DNA of 33,594 nt from Microcaldota archaeon (GCA_027366155.1 DAHXKV010000021.1:1-33594), one strand, 5' to 3'. Counted from the stretch's first letter, positions 1-7,807 are shown. The notes: generated from the sequence alone by a model not told the origin. Translations and numbers: made by a program.

Positions 1-2
1 TA

Positions 3-20
3 TAATTCCCGACGGAATTA
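3..20. repeat. Inverted repeat upstream of pilin copy 1
   Basis: The arms TAATTCC and GGAATTA flank the 4-base centre CGAC and form a perfect 7-bp inverted repeat. The counterpart at 1076-1093 has one arm mismatch. It could be a regulatory dyad or the terminator hairpin of a gene ending before the window. The sequence alone does not decide between these. Confidence 0.45.
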
Positions 21-105
21 ACTGAAGATCCCTTCCCACGCAAACATGGCCAGCATTCTTATTCTAATACTGCCACATAAAAACACTGAGTGATTCTGCG
101 CCATA

Positions 106-120
106 CTTATAAGTATAAAC
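106..120 (+). promoter_or_regulatory. TATA region for pilin copy 1
   Basis: The AT-rich stretch CTTATAAGTATAAAC lies about 36 nt before the ATG at 149. No Shine-Dalgarno is visible, so the transcript should be leaderless or have a leader of about 8 nt. The same element recurs before copy 2. Confidence 0.65.
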
Positions 121-148
121 CTTCCCTTTTCATACATACTCAATTTAC

Positions 149-1006
149 ATGGCGGCATTCAAGCTCCAAAGTGCAATGGAATACCTGATGACCTACGGAT
201 GGGCCATACTCATCATTGCGGTTGTTCTTGGGGCTTTGTTTGAATTGGGCTTCTTCAATTCGTCAAGTCTTGCTCCAACGATACCTGCTGGCGCATGCCA
301 GGTATACAGACCTCAAGGCCCCGGAACAACTGCCTTCATAAACACCGAAGGCACCTGCAACGGAGAACTCCCTCAGGATGTGGCAAAGTTTTCAGGAGGC
401 TCGCAGGCAATAACGATTAGCGGCCTTCCCACATCGCCAACATCGCCCAACAACGATGTGACCATAACCTTCTGGATGTACCTGCAAAGAGGTTCGTCTT
501 CAGGAGACGCATTCGGCTTCACCAAACACACCATCCTTTCCCTTCCTTATATAGGCCTCCAGAGCGCATCATCATTCGGTCAGGTGTTCGTGGCAGATTC
601 CTCAACATCAAACCTCTTCGATACATGGAGCTTCATCGCTTTCTCTTACAATGGATCCACTGGCACCGGAACGCTTTACGTAAACGGAGCGCAGGCCGCG
701 ACAGGGGCCGCAACTTACTTCACCCCTAACCAAGCGGCCGCTATAGGCAATAGGGAACCCGGTGGCTCGGTAGGCTTCAATGGGCTTATCTCCAATGTGC
801 AGCTTTACAATTCCACACTCTCGGCAAACCAGATACAGGCGATGTATACAAGTGGCATTGGCGGAGTGCCGATAGTCCTGAACAACCTTGTCGCCTGGTG
901 GCCGCTGAACGGCAATGCAAACGACTATGGCGGAAGCCAGTACAACGGGGCTCCAGGCGGCGTGGTATTCACGACCTCGTGGAAGTCCTCGTACACTGCG
1001 CCTTGA
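149..1006 (+). CDS. Pilin-like surface protein with LamG domain (copy 1)
   Basis: A 285-residue protein. It starts with a short basic segment (FK), then QSAMEYL and a hydrophobic helix (residues 7-35). This looks like an archaeal class III (type IV pilin-like) signal with the conserved Glu at +5 if cleavage falls before Gln7. Residues 85-270 look like a LamG/concanavalin-A-like jelly roll: TITFWMYL, WSFIAFSYNGS, TLYVNGAQ, the GFNGLISNVQLYNSTLS signature, and a closing VAWWPLNGNANDYG. Such domains often bind glycans or protein partners, so an exposed adhesive subunit is likely; this is inference. An identical architecture follows at 1229. Prepilin peptidase processing cannot be confirmed here, and a simple N-terminal membrane anchor is the alternative. 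Confidence 0.85.
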   Translation: MAAFKLQSAMEYLMTYGWAILIIAVVLGALFELGFFNSSSLAPTIPAGACQVYRPQGPGTTAFINTEGTCNGELPQDVAKFSGGSQAITISGLPTSPTSPNNDVTITFWMYLQRGSSSGDAFGFTKHTILSLPYIGLQSASSFGQVFVADSSTSNLFDTWSFIAFSYNGSTGTGTLYVNGAQAATGAATYFTPNQAAAIGNREPGGSVGFNGLISNVQLYNSTLSANQIQAMYTSGIGGVPIVLNNLVAWWPLNGNANDYGGSQYNGAPGGVVFTTSWKSSYTAP

Positions 1007-1007
1007 C

Positions 1008-1019
1008 CTGCAGCTGCAG
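1008..1019. repeat. Perfect 12-bp palindrome after pilin copy 1
   Basis: CTGCAGCTGCAG lies 2 nt after the stop codon. A wider CACTGC (994-999) / GCAGTG (1016-1021) pairing overlaps the stop. It may act as a weak transcript-end structure. No counterpart follows copy 2, which has a different hairpin. Confidence 0.35.
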
Positions 1020-1185
1020 TGCGACATTCAAGCAGGTCTTGCATGCTCCACATCACACCCGGATGAATTCGCTCATAATTCCCGACGAAATTAACTGAAG
1101 ATCCCTTCCCACGCAAACATGGCCAGCATTCTTATTCTAATACTGCCACATAAAAACACTGAGGATTCCGCGCCGTCGCACCATA

Positions 1186-1200
1186 CTTATAATTATAAAC
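1186..1200 (+). promoter_or_regulatory. TATA region for pilin copy 2
   Basis: CTTATAATTATAAAC is the counterpart of the element at 106-120, with one base changed, at a similar distance from the ATG at 1229. No Shine-Dalgarno is visible. The spacer 1007-1228 holds this promoter region and no other gene that I can support. Confidence 0.65.
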
Positions 1201-1228
1201 CTTTCCTTTTCATATATACTCGATTTAC

Positions 1229-2074
1229 ATGGCGACATTCAAGCTCCAAAGTGCAATGGAGTATCTGATGACGTATGGGTGGGCTATCCTGATAATAGCG
1301 GTTGTCCTTGGCGCTCTCTTCGAATTGGGCTTCTTCAATTCGTCAAGTCTTGCCCCAACGATACCTGCTGGCGCATGCCAGGTATACAGGCCTCAGGGCC
1401 CCGGAACAACTGCCTTCATAAACACTGAAGGTACCTGCAACGGAGAACTCCCTCAGGATGTGGCAAAGTTTTCAGGAGGCTCGCAGGCAATAACGATTAA
1501 CAGCCTTCCCACGTCGCCAACATCGTCCAACAGCGTGACCATAACCTTCTGGATGTACCTGCAAAGAGGTTCGTCTTCAGGAGGTGCATTCGGCTTCGGC
1601 TCGGGCGCAGGCAATTTCATAGGCCTCCAGAGCGCATCATCATTCGGTCAGGCGGGTGTGGCAGATTCCTCAATATCAAACCTCTTCGATACATGGAGCT
1701 TCATCGCTTTCTCTTACAGTGGATCCACTGGCGCCGGAACGCTTTACGTAAACGGGGCGCAGGCAGCTACAGGTACTGCAACCGGATTCACCCCTAACCC
1801 ACAGGCCGCGATAGGCAATGAGGGATTCGGTGGCTCGGCAGGCTTCAATGGGCTTATCTCCAGTGTGCAGCTCTACAATTCCTCACTCTCGGCAAACCAG
1901 ATACAGGCGATGTATACAAGTGGCATTGGCGGAGTGCCAATAGTCCTGAACAACCTTGTCGCCTGGTGGCAGCTAAACGGCAATGCAAACGACTATGGCG
2001 GAAGCCAATACAACGGGGCTCCAAGCGGCGTGGTATTCACGACCTCGTGGAAGTCATCGTACACTGCGCCTTGA
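1229..2074 (+). CDS. Pilin-like surface protein with LamG domain (copy 2)
   Basis: A 281-residue paralogue of the gene at 149. The pilin-like N-terminus matches except Thr3 for Ala3, and the LamG fold runs through residues 83-266. Differences cluster in probable surface loops: after AFGF, copy 1 has TKHTILSLPY where copy 2 has GSGAGNF, and NREPGGSVGF in copy 1 is NEGFGGSAGF here. The gene has its own TATA region and is followed by a strong hairpin. It probably sits in the membrane or a pilus with its LamG domain outside. The cargo or ligand is unknown. Confidence 0.85.
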   Translation: MATFKLQSAMEYLMTYGWAILIIAVVLGALFELGFFNSSSLAPTIPAGACQVYRPQGPGTTAFINTEGTCNGELPQDVAKFSGGSQAITINSLPTSPTSSNSVTITFWMYLQRGSSSGGAFGFGSGAGNFIGLQSASSFGQAGVADSSISNLFDTWSFIAFSYSGSTGAGTLYVNGAQAATGTATGFTPNPQAAIGNEGFGGSAGFNGLISSVQLYNSSLSANQIQAMYTSGIGGVPIVLNNLVAWWQLNGNANDYGGSQYNGAPSGVVFTTSWKSSYTAP

Positions 2075-2102
2075 TGCGTATCAGGGCGACAGCCGTATCC
2101 TT

Positions 2103-2128
2103 AAGGCAGGCCTAAGCTGGCCTTCCTT
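2103..2128 (+). terminator. Hairpin after pilin copy 2
   Basis: AAGGCAGGCC pairs with GGCCTTCCTT across a 6-base loop (TAAGCT) with one mismatch, followed by pyrimidine-rich sequence. It sits 28 nt after the stop at 2074 and about 75 nt before the next TATA-like element (TTTTAGA, 2203-2209). It probably separates the pilin genes from the ATPase cluster. Confidence 0.5.
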
Positions 2129-2230
2129 GTCTCTTCCTTACTTTAATCTGTCCGGCACTAACTCTCCTATGCCGATGATTCCGTCTCTTCGGGCACAAGG
2201 GCTTTTAGACCTTTACTGACAATTATTCCC

Positions 2231-3736
2231 ATGGGCCTTCTGAGAATACAGAACCTCATGAGCAATGAGCTCGCAAAAAGAACATTTATCACAAGGCCTC
2301 CTGAGCCGCCATACGAATTTCTTCTCAATGATCCTACAAACTCCATATTCGTTGGCATAACCAAGCTGTTCAGCATACCCTTCACTTGGTCATACGCCTC
2401 CCTAACCAACCCGCACATAAGCGTAGTCGGAATAACTGGTTCCGGAAAGAGCTTCTTTGTCAAAACGTTTCTTACAAGAGCCAGCTATGTCTGGAACACG
2501 AATGCCATAATAATCGACTGGGCAGGAGAATATATCTCATGGGTCAGGCAAAGCGGCGGAAAGGTGGTCTCATTCTCGAAAGGAGACTACATGAACATAA
2601 TGGACCTGTCAGGAATGAAGCCAATAGACCGGACGAAACAGGTAATGAACTCGCTAGAGATACTCACTGACATAGGCGAATACCCCGAGCAGCGAAGGCT
2701 TACTGAGGAGGCTGTAGAACAGGCGTATGTCAATGCCGGCTTTGTGCTCTCCATGATTCCTCCTCCAGACAGCGAGGCTCCGACACTGAAGGATGTTGTA
2801 AGCCTACTCGAAGAAAAACAGACTGACGGCACATACGCGTATCCCGCGGAGCTTGAAAATGCAATATACCGCCTCAGGCAGTTCTCAAGGGAAGGCGAGG
2901 ACTACTTCGCAAACAAGAGTACAATAGATGTCGGCAAGCTTGCATCCTCTGGTCTTGTAGATCTGGATCTTTCCAGCCTGCCTGATGAGCGCTTCAGGGC
3001 CCTGGCTGCGCTATTCATACTCCAGACGCTAAAGGAGAAGATGCGCATGGAAAAGTGGAGCCCCAGCGCAGGCCTGCGCACCATAGTAACTCTTGACGAG
3101 GCATGGAAGGTGGCAAGCGACGAGAGAAGCGACGCCGTAACAATAATACGCGAGGGAAGGAAGTACTCATTCGGGCTGATAGTCGCCTCACAGAACCCTA
3201 CCGACATCAATGAGGCCATCTTCTCAAACGTTGGCACGACCATAATGCTTAGGATAAGGTTCGAGCGGTTCATGCAGTACTTACAGGGCTCGCTCAACTT
3301 CTCTGATTTCATACGGTCGGAGATAACCAAGCTTGGCGTAGGGCAGGCTGCAGTCGACATGTCGTTCAATACCTCTGTGAAGTTCCCAAACGTCTTCCTG
3401 CTGGAAAGCGTCGTCGGCGAGCTTCCTCTCGATACTTACACTATAACCCTTACTGAGATACTCCAACCTGCAGAGATGTCCGATCCAAATGTCAAGAAAG
3501 AGTACTCGTTCGACAGAATAACCCTGAACTCCAGGCTTGTGGAGAATGGGCTCAATTCGGATTCAATACTGGGTATATTCAAGAAGATCGGCGACCAGAG
3601 CAGGGTAATAGACATAAAGCAGCTGGTCTCCATGATGTCTGCCGAAGGGGTTGCCAGAGACGCCACAGTCTCCTTCCTGAGGAACATAGGTATCTCCGAT
3701 ACCCTGATATCAAGAATATTCACTTACCAACGATGA
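2231..3736 (+). CDS. HerA/VirB4-like P-loop ATPase with C-terminal helical repeats
   Basis: A 501-residue cytoplasmic ATPase. Walker A is GITGSGKS (67-74), Walker B TIVTLDEA (about 285-292), and a conserved VASQNP segment follows (about 318-323). This order is typical of the HerA/FtsK/VirB4 group (DUF87-like), hexameric motors that move DNA or protein. Residues 432-500 form a separate module of three short motifs beginning GL, GV and GI (Gly440, 473, 487). The next gene repeats this module alone. ATG 2231 is preceded by TTTTAGA at 2203-2209 with no Shine-Dalgarno, consistent with a leaderless start. It heads the six-gene cluster ending at 7769. The substrate is unknown; lack of a Nur nuclease neighbour argues against a DNA-end-resection HerA. 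Confidence 0.85.
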   Translation: MGLLRIQNLMSNELAKRTFITRPPEPPYEFLLNDPTNSIFVGITKLFSIPFTWSYASLTNPHISVVGITGSGKSFFVKTFLTRASYVWNTNAIIIDWAGEYISWVRQSGGKVVSFSKGDYMNIMDLSGMKPIDRTKQVMNSLEILTDIGEYPEQRRLTEEAVEQAYVNAGFVLSMIPPPDSEAPTLKDVVSLLEEKQTDGTYAYPAELENAIYRLRQFSREGEDYFANKSTIDVGKLASSGLVDLDLSSLPDERFRALAALFILQTLKEKMRMEKWSPSAGLRTIVTLDEAWKVASDERSDAVTIIREGRKYSFGLIVASQNPTDINEAIFSNVGTTIMLRIRFERFMQYLQGSLNFSDFIRSEITKLGVGQAAVDMSFNTSVKFPNVFLLESVVGELPLDTYTITLTEILQPAEMSDPNVKKEYSFDRITLNSRLVENGLNSDSILGIFKKIGDQSRVIDIKQLVSMMSAEGVARDATVSFLRNIGISDTLISRIFTYQR

Positions 3737-3740
3737 AAAC

Positions 3741-4037
3741 ATGCCAGGAAGCTTCATAGTGTCTGGAATAGCTCTAAAGAAGATGCTTACCTCGCTTGGG
3801 CTTACGGATGCGTCTGCCCAGGGCATAATAAACAACCTCAACAAGATGCACAGGCATATCAATGTGGTCTTATTTGTCGACATGCTCCAGAAGCTGGGGC
3901 TCAGGCAGTACGATGTTACTAACATACTGCGCAGGGTTGGCATAGACGATGCAACAATTGCAGAGGTCTTCAATGTCCTTGACGAGGAACGGATACAAAG
4001 CACCTTCGGCAAGGTGGTAAAGCTAGAGGTCGAGTAA
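3741..4037 (+). CDS. Stand-alone helical-repeat protein homologous to the ATPase C-terminus
   Basis: A 98-residue protein that I do not recognise from any named family. Residues 12-80 align without gaps to residues 432-500 of the preceding ATPase, with about 19 identities in 69 positions. Three repeated motifs are visible: GLTDASAQGIINNL (from Gly20), GLRQYDVTNILRRV (from Gly53) and GIDDATIAEVFNVL (from Gly67). This suggests a small all-helical bundle, perhaps an HhH-like or interaction module that docks on the same partner as the ATPase. It begins 4 nt after the ATPase stop and its TAA abuts the next ATG, so translation is probably coupled. Confidence 0.85.
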   Translation: MPGSFIVSGIALKKMLTSLGLTDASAQGIINNLNKMHRHINVVLFVDMLQKLGLRQYDVTNILRRVGIDDATIAEVFNVLDEERIQSTFGKVVKLEVE

Positions 4038-4448
4038 ATGCGCGAAAGCTATTGCATAATATGCGGGGAGGAGCGGGAAGGCGTTGAGGTCAAGGAAGAC
4101 AGGGTTCTTTCCGCACTAAGGTGGTTCAACAGGACTATACTCAGGATTCCGCCCAGGAACAACTCCATAGTCGTATGCAAGTCCTGCTATCCGACCTACA
4201 AGAAGCAGAGGAAGAAATATCTGGGCAGGCAGAGAACCTATCTCGTGCTCGGATTCCTCTTCGTGCTTTTTGGGGCAATAATCGCCAAGACCGTTGTCTC
4301 TATAGTTGTGGGCCTCGGCCTAATGGTCTTCTTATACTTGCTCTCACTCCTAAGCTACACTCCAGAGCTAAAGGACATAAGCCCAAAACCCGCAAAAGGC
4401 CTATCTAACCCTCCCCCGGCCCTAAAGAGGCGTAGAAAGGCTAAATAA
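4038..4448 (+). CDS. Zinc-ribbon membrane protein
   Basis: A 136-residue protein. The N-terminal part carries two CxxC knuckles (Cys6/Cys9 and Cys47/Cys50) that should form a zinc ribbon. Residues 67-106 are strongly hydrophobic, enough for two membrane helices in a hairpin. The tail is short, basic and proline-rich (KPAKG, PPPALKRRRKAK), so both ends probably lie in the cytoplasm. The ATG directly follows the stop of the previous gene. Function is unknown; it may dock the ATPase or its helper at the membrane. Confidence 0.8.
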   Translation: MRESYCIICGEEREGVEVKEDRVLSALRWFNRTILRIPPRNNSIVVCKSCYPTYKKQRKKYLGRQRTYLVLGFLFVLFGAIIAKTVVSIVVGLGLMVFLYLLSLLSYTPELKDISPKPAKGLSNPPPALKRRRKAK

Positions 4449-4477
4449 ACTTAATCATCCATAAACTGAGTGATTAG

Positions 4478-5203
4478 TTGGCAGAAGAATCGGCTGCGAC
4501 TCCAAAAATGGAGAGAATCTCCTTCCCGGCAAGGCTATCTGCATCGCTGCAAGAGATAAATTCAAAGGTGCAGGGCATTCCGTTCTACGCCTCGAGCCTA
4601 GAAAACGGCCTGCTCTCAATAGCAAGAGTCGAGAGCAGGAACATAAAGAAGATGCCCTACCTTTTTTACGTGATAGAGATAAAGGAGGGCGAGCTCTCGG
4701 TTTCCTACTCGATACCATCAGAGCTGAGCGACATTATGAGGCGTGCACAGATAATGAAGGACATTGCCTCGTTAGCTGCGCTGCTCAGTGCACAGATAAT
4801 TCTTGACCAGGGCAAGGTATTTCAGTATCTTGATTCGGTGATGGATCCTCTACTGAAGGGACTATCCCAACAGTACAGCACCCTGTTCAACCAATACAAT
4901 ACCACGCTGAGTGAATACAGGGCGCTAAAGAGGCTCAACCTTGAGCTCTCCGCGTCAAACAGGAACCTTACTGTGCAGGCGGAGCAGTTAAGCCAGGAAA
5001 CCAAAAGGCTCTCGGAGGAGCTAAAGAAGCTCCAGAAGTATTCCGACGAATCCCTAATGATAATGGTTCAAGACTGGCTTGACGTGCACAACAACACTAT
5101 AGACGTGAACGAGTTCGCAAAGACGTACGGAATAAATGCCCCGCGCGCCGAGGAGATACTCGACAAAATGGTCTCAATGGGCTACCTGGAACTCAAGAGC
5201 TAG
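4478..5203 (+). CDS. Coiled-coil protein with C-terminal winged helix
   Basis: A 241-residue soluble protein of unrecognised family. Residues 15-125 look like a mixed alpha/beta domain, 131-188 a coiled coil rich in Leu, Glu and Lys, and 190-241 a winged-helix-like domain (NEFAKTYGINAPRAEEILDKMVSMGYLEL). The start is uncertain. TTG 4478 is 28-37 nt after a TATA-like CTAAATAAAC (4441-4450), which suits a leaderless start; ATG 4508 is the in-frame alternative and removes ten residues. The coiled coil suggests a structural or linker role within the cluster rather than a classical transcription factor. That is inference. Confidence 0.8.
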   Translation: MAEESAATPKMERISFPARLSASLQEINSKVQGIPFYASSLENGLLSIARVESRNIKKMPYLFYVIEIKEGELSVSYSIPSELSDIMRRAQIMKDIASLAALLSAQIILDQGKVFQYLDSVMDPLLKGLSQQYSTLFNQYNTTLSEYRALKRLNLELSASNRNLTVQAEQLSQETKRLSEELKKLQKYSDESLMIMVQDWLDVHNNTIDVNEFAKTYGINAPRAEEILDKMVSMGYLELKS

Positions 5204-5211
5204 GTGTTATA

Positions 5212-5370
5212 TTGGAATACAAGATAGATGTTAAAAAGAAGTTTAGGTACATGCGCATATATTCTATGAAGAAGAGGGTTAATGACAATACTAATGCCCT
5301 TTCAAGGGCTATCCAGGCATTTGTAGACAAGCACTTTGCGGGCAAGGAGAAAGCTGTCAGGGAAGGTTAG
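5212..5370 (+). CDS. Small basic protein, 52 residues
   Basis: A short reading frame from TTG 5212 to TAG 5370, encoding a basic, probably helical peptide (contains KKKFRYMRIYSMKKR and ALSRAIQAFVDKHF). It fills the gap between two genes of the cluster, starting 8 nt after one stop and ending 2 nt before the next ATG. GGTG lies just upstream as a weak Shine-Dalgarno. An ATG start (MRIYSMKK) would shorten it. Codon use resembles the neighbours. Function unknown. Confidence 0.6.
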   Translation: MEYKIDVKKKFRYMRIYSMKKRVNDNTNALSRAIQAFVDKHFAGKEKAVREG

Positions 5371-5372
5371 GA

Positions 5373-7769
5373 ATGGCACTCTCAAGACTGGCTCTTATGG
5401 GAATTGCATTGGTGCTACTCATAACAATTTCCATTACTGCTATTGTCCTATATACGACAACCGCGGAAAACGCGATACTGGCAAAATACCGCCTGGAACA
5501 AAGTCTCGTGCAGGGCAGGCTCAGCGGCGCAGCGCGGATAACCCATTCAGGTGTACTGAGCTACAACAATTCAAACTACTATGTCGAATACGCCTCCTTC
5601 AACTACCAGTATTCAAACGCGCTATACGAGAACGCCTCGGTCTCTGTCTATGTCTCAAACCCACTCGAAAGGATGTTCTTTGTAAACACGGGCTTCTCCT
5701 GTTTCAGATGCCTGAATGAATCGATGACTTACTCCTACCTAGAAGACTATCTCTACCAATACGGCATAATACTCAACCAGTCAAGCCTGAATTATGTTAA
5801 CTTGAGTGCAGTTCCAAGCCTGCCTGCGAACTCGGTCATCATAATTCCCTCAGGCCTGATTCCCTCCCAGCTGCTTCCTTATTCTGGCACGAGCGGCTCG
5901 TATTCAAATTCCGACATACTCTCCCTTATGCGGAAGGGCGACACTATAATATATGCTGGAGAAAACTTCTCCAGATCAATACAGAACGGGATAAACTACA
6001 TCAGCTCTCCAGAAACCATATCTGCGTTGGGCTCGGCAAGGCTCAACCAGTCTGGCACCAGTGGCTATGTCCCGTCAAACACATTCTATTTCAGGAACCC
6101 CTCGTTCTCATTCACAAACGGTACCTCGTTCGGGCCTATCTCATATACGCGCTATGCCAACGGGACTATTATTGCATTTAGCGGGTATCCTTCTTCAGCA
6201 TGGTCAGGGCCCGAATACCTGGCACACGACATCGCGTTTGCCATCTCAAACAGGTTCTGGATACCGAAAATATCCAGCAGCTACAGATACCTGCTCCCAG
6301 GCGATACTGGCAGCTACGCAATATTCACGACGAAAGTCCCAATCCCCTCGAACTCCTCCGGCTCCCTAATAAATGATACGTATCCGCTTTTGACTATCAG
6401 GGCAACAAACGGTACTTATGCAACCACACAGGAACTGCCATTCTCAGTCAACCTCCGGACGAACGGCACGCTAGGCATGCCAGGCATAGTCCCCGAAGGC
6501 GTCAGCGTGCCCATCTCCATATACATATCAAATACGCAGCTGCAGCAGCTAAACGCCCAGATAGGCAACTTTTCAAAGAATGCGCTTCTCTTCCATCTGG
6601 AGCTGTACAACAGCAACCTTGACTACATTTATTCTGTGCCTATAGGCTTCTTCAATACCTCCCTTGGGGTTGTTATCTACCATTCATTTACTCTTGCTCC
6701 AGGATACTATGTGGTCTCGCTTGCAGACATAAACAGCAAGGTCTACGACAACGCACTCATAGACATCCCGTATTTCACCGTAACCCCGCTAAATGCAGAC
6801 TTCAAAAATGGCACATTCACCCTTGAGGTCACTGATGCAAACACCACTGTCTCCAACATACGCTACACCATCTCGCTCAACGGCCAGTATCCCCAGACGC
6901 AGACGCTAAACAACGGCATAATAAACTATACCCTTCCGCAAGGGACAGCCCTGCCTTATGGTAACCAGACGCTCACTGTCTCGTTACTGGGCGGAAATTA
7001 TTCATACTTCTACTACTATAGCAAGCCTATAACCTCAGGAATACCTCCGATATACATAGAATTTGCAGTAGCCGCAATTGCCATTATCCTATTCAATATA
7101 ATAGCAAAGGCACCAAACAGGGACGATTACTTTATAGACGTGCCTACATTCCCACCGACCAGCAAATTCGAGGTAAAAACCTCCGCCCCATCGATAATAA
7201 ACCTGTTCGATACCATGAACGAGAGGTTCGGGTGGAGCCACATGCCGCTTACAGCCGAAGAGATAAAGCTTGGGATCAGCTCAAACGTCAGGTACAAGAA
7301 CATGCCAATAATGATAACCATGGAAAACACGGCAGAGATACTCTACAAGCTGGCAAACGAGGACAAGCTGGACGTCATCTCTCCCTACTTCATGCCTAAG
7401 AAATGGTCCACAGAGACCCACCATGACATAGAGTATCTTATTGTATTCAGGAAACTCCGCGACTTCTCGGTAAAGAATGCCATACTCTTCACCGAATTGG
7501 ACACGGGCACTGCTGCAGACATGATAATGACGAACAAGGGCAAGCTGCGCTACATCTACATATACTCCAAGGCCTCATCACTAAAGCCCATGCGCGCCGG
7601 GCCCAAGACACAGGCATACATCGCTTTTATAGACAACGAGACAATGATGCAATTCCTAGACAAGCTGTATGTCTCCTACGGCGAAGAGGAGCAGATGCTC
7701 AGGATGGCAATATCCTCCAACAGCATAATGCTCATAAGCACCGAGAATCTGGATCAGCTCCTTTACTGA
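5373..7769 (+). CDS. Large two-helix membrane protein with heavily sequon-rich ectodomain
   Basis: A 798-residue protein. A hydrophobic helix at residues 5-28 anchors the N-terminus. Residues 30-555 form a Ser/Asn/Tyr-rich, beta-type region with 20 N-x-S/T sequons. A second helix lies at about 556-579, followed by a 220-residue soluble domain with only one sequon. This places the middle outside the cell, glycosylated, and the C-terminal domain in the cytoplasm next to the ATPase and coiled-coil protein. GGAAGG (5361-5366) is its Shine-Dalgarno. I recognise no family. A surface receptor or channel-like part of the cluster is a reasonable guess, without a known homologue. Confidence 0.85.
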   Translation: MALSRLALMGIALVLLITISITAIVLYTTTAENAILAKYRLEQSLVQGRLSGAARITHSGVLSYNNSNYYVEYASFNYQYSNALYENASVSVYVSNPLERMFFVNTGFSCFRCLNESMTYSYLEDYLYQYGIILNQSSLNYVNLSAVPSLPANSVIIIPSGLIPSQLLPYSGTSGSYSNSDILSLMRKGDTIIYAGENFSRSIQNGINYISSPETISALGSARLNQSGTSGYVPSNTFYFRNPSFSFTNGTSFGPISYTRYANGTIIAFSGYPSSAWSGPEYLAHDIAFAISNRFWIPKISSSYRYLLPGDTGSYAIFTTKVPIPSNSSGSLINDTYPLLTIRATNGTYATTQELPFSVNLRTNGTLGMPGIVPEGVSVPISIYISNTQLQQLNAQIGNFSKNALLFHLELYNSNLDYIYSVPIGFFNTSLGVVIYHSFTLAPGYYVVSLADINSKVYDNALIDIPYFTVTPLNADFKNGTFTLEVTDANTTVSNIRYTISLNGQYPQTQTLNNGIINYTLPQGTALPYGNQTLTVSLLGGNYSYFYYYSKPITSGIPPIYIEFAVAAIAIILFNIIAKAPNRDDYFIDVPTFPPTSKFEVKTSAPSIINLFDTMNERFGWSHMPLTAEEIKLGISSNVRYKNMPIMITMENTAEILYKLANEDKLDVISPYFMPKKWSTETHHDIEYLIVFRKLRDFSVKNAILFTELDTGTAADMIMTNKGKLRYIYIYSKASSLKPMRAGPKTQAYIAFIDNETMMQFLDKLYVSYGEEEQMLRMAISSNSIMLISTENLDQLLY

Positions 7770-7807
7770 AGAGAGGCTGGTCCATTTTCAGTAGAAAGTA
7801 TCTCCTT

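Larger units (their letters stand above)
1..1006 (+). repeat. Tandem duplication, copy 1 (upstream region plus pilin-LamG gene)
   Basis: This unit of about 1.0-1.1 kb recurs at 1074-2074. The first 90 bases of the window match 1074-1164 with few changes, and the TATA region and coding sequence also match. The offset is 1073 at the left end and 1068 at the stop codons, because of small indels. The repeat may begin before the window. The duplicated unit carries its own promoter, so each copy should be expressed independently. Confidence 0.95.
1074..2074 (+). repeat. Tandem duplication, copy 2
   Basis: This is the second unit of the direct duplication starting at 1. It includes the same upstream block, the same TATA element and a pilin-LamG gene of nearly the same length. 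Divergence is uneven: the upstream region and codons 33-90 are almost identical, codons 11-31 are saturated with synonymous changes, and several LamG loops differ in sequence and length. Confidence 0.95.

Noticed and set aside
1-2074. Possible transposon or integrated element behind the duplication
   Set aside because: No transposase, terminal inverted repeats around the unit or target-site duplication is visible. Simple tandem duplication explains it.
2231-3736. Classical HerA DNA-end-resection helicase
   Set aside because: No NurA, Mre11 or Rad50 neighbour is present, and the surrounding genes are membrane and surface proteins.
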